NCBI GenBank assembly: GCA_964457365.1
Contig: CAYWFP010000052.1
Coordinates: forward strand, 1 to 28,885
DNA length: 28,885 nucleotides
Origin: CAYWFP01 sp964457365
Lineage (GTDB): Bacteria > Planctomycetota > SZUA-567
Direction: 5' to 3'
Each line of letters begins with the position of its first letter. The stretch's first letter is position 1. Below the pieces are notes generated by a model, which searched no databases, had not been told where the DNA came from, and was given only the letters and a program-made list of their open reading frames with translations. Shown in pieces: positions 25,941 to 28,885 of this stretch. The translations under genes were made by a program, and so were the position numbers.

Positions 25941-28808
25941 ATGACCATCGACGTGCCGCTGCTCAAATCCGTTGACGTGCTGATTCTCGGAGGTTCCACC
26001 GGCGCGGTCGCCGCCGCGCTGGCTGCGCGCGCGAAAGGCTCCGGCGTCTGCTGCGTGAGCGGCTACACCTATCTCGGCGAGGATGTCTGCGCGCATTTCC
26101 GTTACTGGCCCGAAGCCGCAGCCGAAGCCGGCGCGGAGGCGGATCTCTTCGCCAGACTCTTTCCCGCCGGGCGCGAGGCGATCCCGAATCCGGGCGCGGT
26201 CAAGCGCGCCCTCGAGAGCGCGCTGATCGAAGCGGATGTGGGCTTTCTCTTCATGAGCCATCCGATTTGTCTTTTGCGCGACGACAAGGGGCAGGTCGCC
26301 GGCGCGGTCGTCGCCAACCGCAGCGGCTTCCAGGCTGTTCGCGCCAAGGTCGTGATCGACGCGACCGAACGCGCTCAGCTCGCCCGTTCCGGCGGCGCGC
26401 CGTTCCGTCCGTTCGTTCCGGGCGAATACCTCGCCGAGCGGATCGTCGCCGGTGGCGCACCCGAAGCCGCAGGCGGCATGACGGTGGAGAAGCTGCCGTT
26501 GCCGGTGGTGGTGAACGAGCGCAGCCTCGAGGCGTGGCGCTGCCGCGCGGCGGTCCCGATGGATGCGGCCACGCCCATGGCCTTCGCCGAAGCCGAGACG
26601 CGGATGCGGTTGACGACCTGGCACCCCGACCAGCTCGTCGCGTCCGACCGGATCCGCCTGAACCTGCCGGATCGGCTGCAGGCCGGCGCGACGATCCGCG
26701 GCGCGGTGGCGCCCGATACGGACCTGGGGGCGTTCCGCGTGCCGGGATTGTTCGTACTCGGACCGATGGCCGATCTGGACGACGAGGCGGCCGCGTCGCT
26801 GGGCGAGCCGGCGGTGCTGCTGGCGCTGGGGCGGCGCATCGGCGCAGCCGCCGCTGACGAGGCGGGTGCGGTGCGGCTCGAAGGCGGGCTGCGGACGCGA
26901 CTCGGCGCGGAGCGGATCGAAGAGATGGACATCCGCCGGCAGGACCGGTACTTCCGCGCCGACGCGGAGGAGACGGTGGCGCTCGATCTCAACGCGCTGC
27001 CGCTGCTGGCGCGGTACGACGTCGTCGTCGCCGGCGGCGGCACCGCCGGGGCGCCCGCGGGCATCGCCGCGGGACGCAAGGGCGCGCGCGCGGTCGTGCT
27101 CGAATCCACGCCGTCTCTGGGCGGGATCGGCACCGAGGGGCGCATCGCGCGCTATTATCACGGCAACCGCTGCGGCTTCACCACCGGGATCGACGAGGGC
27201 GTTCACGCCATGGGTCCGGAGCCGGAGTTCGCCGTCGACAGCGGCGCCTGGAATACCGAGTGGAAAAAGCACTGGTACCTGACGCAGAACCACGAGGCCG
27301 GCACCGCCGTCTGGTTCCAGACGCTGGTAGTGGCCGCCGGCGTGCGCGGCAACGCGGTCGCGGGCGTGGTCGCGGTCTGTCCCTACGGCGTTGGCGTTCT
27401 CGGGGCCGAGGCCGTCGTCGACGCGTCCGGCAGCGCCGACGTGGTCGCCGCCGCCGGGGGGGAGACGATCACCCTCGGCAAGGCGCACGTGGCGGTGCAG
27501 GGGGCCGGGCTCTCGCCCTTCGTCCCCGGCAACCATTGCATGAACGCCGATTATACGTTTATCGACGACAACGACGTCTACGACGTCACCCGCGCCTTCG
27601 TCCTCGCGCGCGCGAAGTTCCGCGATCTCTTCGACGCGGCGCAGATCGTCAATTCGCGCGAGCGGCGGCAGATTGTCGGCGCGTTCTCGCTGGATCCGCT
27701 GGACTTCCTGGCCCAGCGGACCTATCCCGACACGATCGTCACCGCGCGCTCGGATTTCGACAGCCACGGCTTCACCGTCCACCCGGTCTTCATGGCCAAG
27801 TCGCCCAACCGTGGCGAATCTCTCGACGCGCACGTGCCGTACCGCTGCCTGCTGCCGAAGACGCTCGACGGCGTACTCTCCACGGGTCTCGGGGTCAGCG
27901 CCCACCGCGACGCCATCCCCGTGGTGCGCATGCAGCCGGACGTGCAGAACCAGGGCTACGCCGCCGGTTGCGCCGCCGCGACCGCCGCGCGCGCAGGCAT
28001 TGCCTTGCGGCGGATCGATATCAAGGCCTTGCAGGCGCATCTGGTGGAGAAGAAGATCCTCGCGCCGGATGTGCCCGATCATGTCGACAATTTTCCCCTG
28101 CCGCACGCGGAGGTGGAGAAGGCCGCCGCGGACGGGATCGAAAACCGCCTCGGCCTTTCGATTCTCTTCGCGTACCCGGACAAGGCCGTGCCGTTGCTCA
28201 AGAAGCATTTCGCCGAAGCCGTCGAGCCCGCGCGCAAGCTGCGCTACGCGTTCCTGCTGGGGCTGATGCGCGACGACACCGGCGTCGAGGAACTCGTCGC
28301 GGCGACGGAAGCATCCGCGTGGGACGAAGGGTGGAACTTCACCGGCATGGGCCAGTTCGGCATATCGCTGAGCGAGGTCGATACGCGGCTGGTGGCCCTG
28401 GGGCGCACCGGCAACGTCAGGGGGATTCCGGCCATGCTGAGCAAGCTCCGCACGCTCGAGCCGGGCATGGCCTTCTCGCACTTCCGTGCCTGCGCGCTGG
28501 CCTTCGAGGCGCAGCCGGCGCGCGAGGCGGGGCCGCTCTTCGCCGCGTTGCTGCGGGACGAACGCATCCGCGGGCGGCACCTGCACGACCTGCCCGCGAT
28601 GTTGCGCGACATTCCTGGAGAATGGAACGACACGAGCGAACGCAACCGCGAGTTGACCGAGATCGTCCTGGCGCGCGGGCTTCTGGCCTGTGGCGACGTC
28701 GACGGCCTGGCGCGGCAGGTGCTCGAGAATTACAGCCGCGACCTGCACGGCCATTACGCGCGGCACGCACGGGCGCTCCTGGGCGCGCCGATCGCCGCGA
28801 GCGCGTAG
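25941..28808 (+). CDS. tandem FAD-dependent oxidoreductase with C-terminal helical region
   Basis: A 955-residue protein with two dinucleotide-binding starts. VDVLILGGSTGAVAAALAA (Gly17-Gly18-Ser-Thr-Gly21) opens a first FAD-type domain of about 340 residues. YDVVVAGGGTAGAPAGIAAG (Gly365-Gly366-Gly367) opens a second, which resembles the FAD-dependent oxidoreductase family of the PF12831 kind and ends near GYAAGCAAATAARAGIALR. The last 230 residues are helical with HEAT-like spacing (AVPLLKKHFAEA, GIPAMLSKLRTLE). No signal peptide is seen. AAGGGG precedes the ATG. It is divergent from the AraC gene, which probably controls it. It likely oxidises a small organic substrate; which one is unknown. 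Most relatives have one FAD domain, so the tandem form stands out. Confidence 0.85.
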   Translation: MTIDVPLLKSVDVLILGGSTGAVAAALAARAKGSGVCCVSGYTYLGEDVCAHFRYWPEAAAEAGAEADLFARLFPAGREAIPNPGAVKRALESALIEADVGFLFMSHPICLLRDDKGQVAGAVVANRSGFQAVRAKVVIDATERAQLARSGGAPFRPFVPGEYLAERIVAGGAPEAAGGMTVEKLPLPVVVNERSLEAWRCRAAVPMDAATPMAFAEAETRMRLTTWHPDQLVASDRIRLNLPDRLQAGATIRGAVAPDTDLGAFRVPGLFVLGPMADLDDEAAASLGEPAVLLALGRRIGAAAADEAGAVRLEGGLRTRLGAERIEEMDIRRQDRYFRADAEETVALDLNALPLLARYDVVVAGGGTAGAPAGIAAGRKGARAVVLESTPSLGGIGTEGRIARYYHGNRCGFTTGIDEGVHAMGPEPEFAVDSGAWNTEWKKHWYLTQNHEAGTAVWFQTLVVAAGVRGNAVAGVVAVCPYGVGVLGAEAVVDASGSADVVAAAGGETITLGKAHVAVQGAGLSPFVPGNHCMNADYTFIDDNDVYDVTRAFVLARAKFRDLFDAAQIVNSRERRQIVGAFSLDPLDFLAQRTYPDTIVTARSDFDSHGFTVHPVFMAKSPNRGESLDAHVPYRCLLPKTLDGVLSTGLGVSAHRDAIPVVRMQPDVQNQGYAAGCAAATAARAGIALRRIDIKALQAHLVEKKILAPDVPDHVDNFPLPHAEVEKAAADGIENRLGLSILFAYPDKAVPLLKKHFAEAVEPARKLRYAFLLGLMRDDTGVEELVAATEASAWDEGWNFTGMGQFGISLSEVDTRLVALGRTGNVRGIPAMLSKLRTLEPGMAFSHFRACALAFEAQPAREAGPLFAALLRDERIRGRHLHDLPAMLRDIPGEWNDTSERNRELTEIVLARGLLACGDVDGLARQVLENYSRDLHGHYARHARALLGAPIAASA

Positions 28809-28830
28809 ACTCGCGTCGTATTCGACCGCT

Positions 28831-28885
28831 TCAGTTCACGTCGATCTCGACGCCCTCGCCGCCGTAGAGGTTCAGCGGGCCGTCG
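28831..28885 (-). CDS. C-terminal end of an unidentified gene, cut by the right edge
   Basis: The minus strand reads DGPLNLYGGEGVEIDVN and stops at TGA (28833-28831). Eighteen codons are too few to name the family. It converges on the FAD oxidoreductase with 22 bases between the stops. Confidence 0.45.
   Translation of the reverse strand, partial: DGPLNLYGGEGVEIDVN

Noticed and set aside
24738..28766. 1342-codon open frame on the minus strand opposite the AraC and FAD genes
   Set aside because: It is antisense to clearly coding genes, has no family motifs, and arises from high third-position GC suppressing stops.

Overview
The window is GC-rich, gene-dense chromosomal DNA, most likely from a bacterium of the PVC superphylum. 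A Lentisphaerota/Kiritimatiellota-type organism is my best guess. The guess rests on very high third-position GC, a URO-D-like methyltransferase-family protein beside an AraC regulator and a large FAD oxidoreductase, a single-domain N-acetylglutamate synthase next to argH, a bacterial serpin, and a DUF401 transporter. This is inference from gene content; there is no rRNA or other phylogenetic marker. I see no tRNA, rRNA, CRISPR array, insertion sequence or phage gene.

Region by region. (1) 1-4048: the 5' part of trpB (minus) is divergent from a GT4 glycosyltransferase. Their promoters stand back to back inside nested palindromes. A coupled minus-strand pair follows, a RluA pseudouridine synthase and a membrane-anchored EEP-family hydrolase. 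(2) 4148-9262, plus strand: DUF401 membrane transporter, short N-acetylglutamate synthase, argH, a small coiled-coil protein and a CocE/NonD-type hydrolase that appears to lack its catalytic histidine. A fragment resembling the start of thpR is wedged between the transporter and the synthase. (3) 9293-14613, minus strand: nagB-nagA, then guaB-guaA, then a decayed gene fragment directly after the guaA stop. (4) 14883-21751, plus strand: exported serpin, remnant of a probable hybrid histidine kinase (minus), recJ, and a PreP-like M16 metalloprotease. (5) 21780-28885: a Ca2+-binding EF-loop protein (minus), an unrecognised Cys-rich reading frame, a URO-D-like protein, a convergent AraC regulator, and a 955-residue tandem FAD oxidoreductase divergent from the regulator. 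An unidentified gene is cut by the right edge.

Working together: nagB/nagA convert N-acetylglucosamine-6-P to fructose-6-P, guaB/guaA make GMP from IMP, and the NAGS/argH pair serves arginine synthesis. The AraC, URO-D-like and FAD-oxidoreductase genes look like a regulated catabolic module of unknown substrate. Three degraded genes (5431-5523, 9293-9717, 16324-16613) point to continuing small-scale gene loss. Several promoters are near consensus, and two or three genes may be translated from leaderless mRNAs.

The most interesting items are the tandem FAD enzyme with its regulator, the serpin with an inhibitory hinge, the hydrolase with a missing histidine, and the palindromic divergent promoter at 1191-1244.
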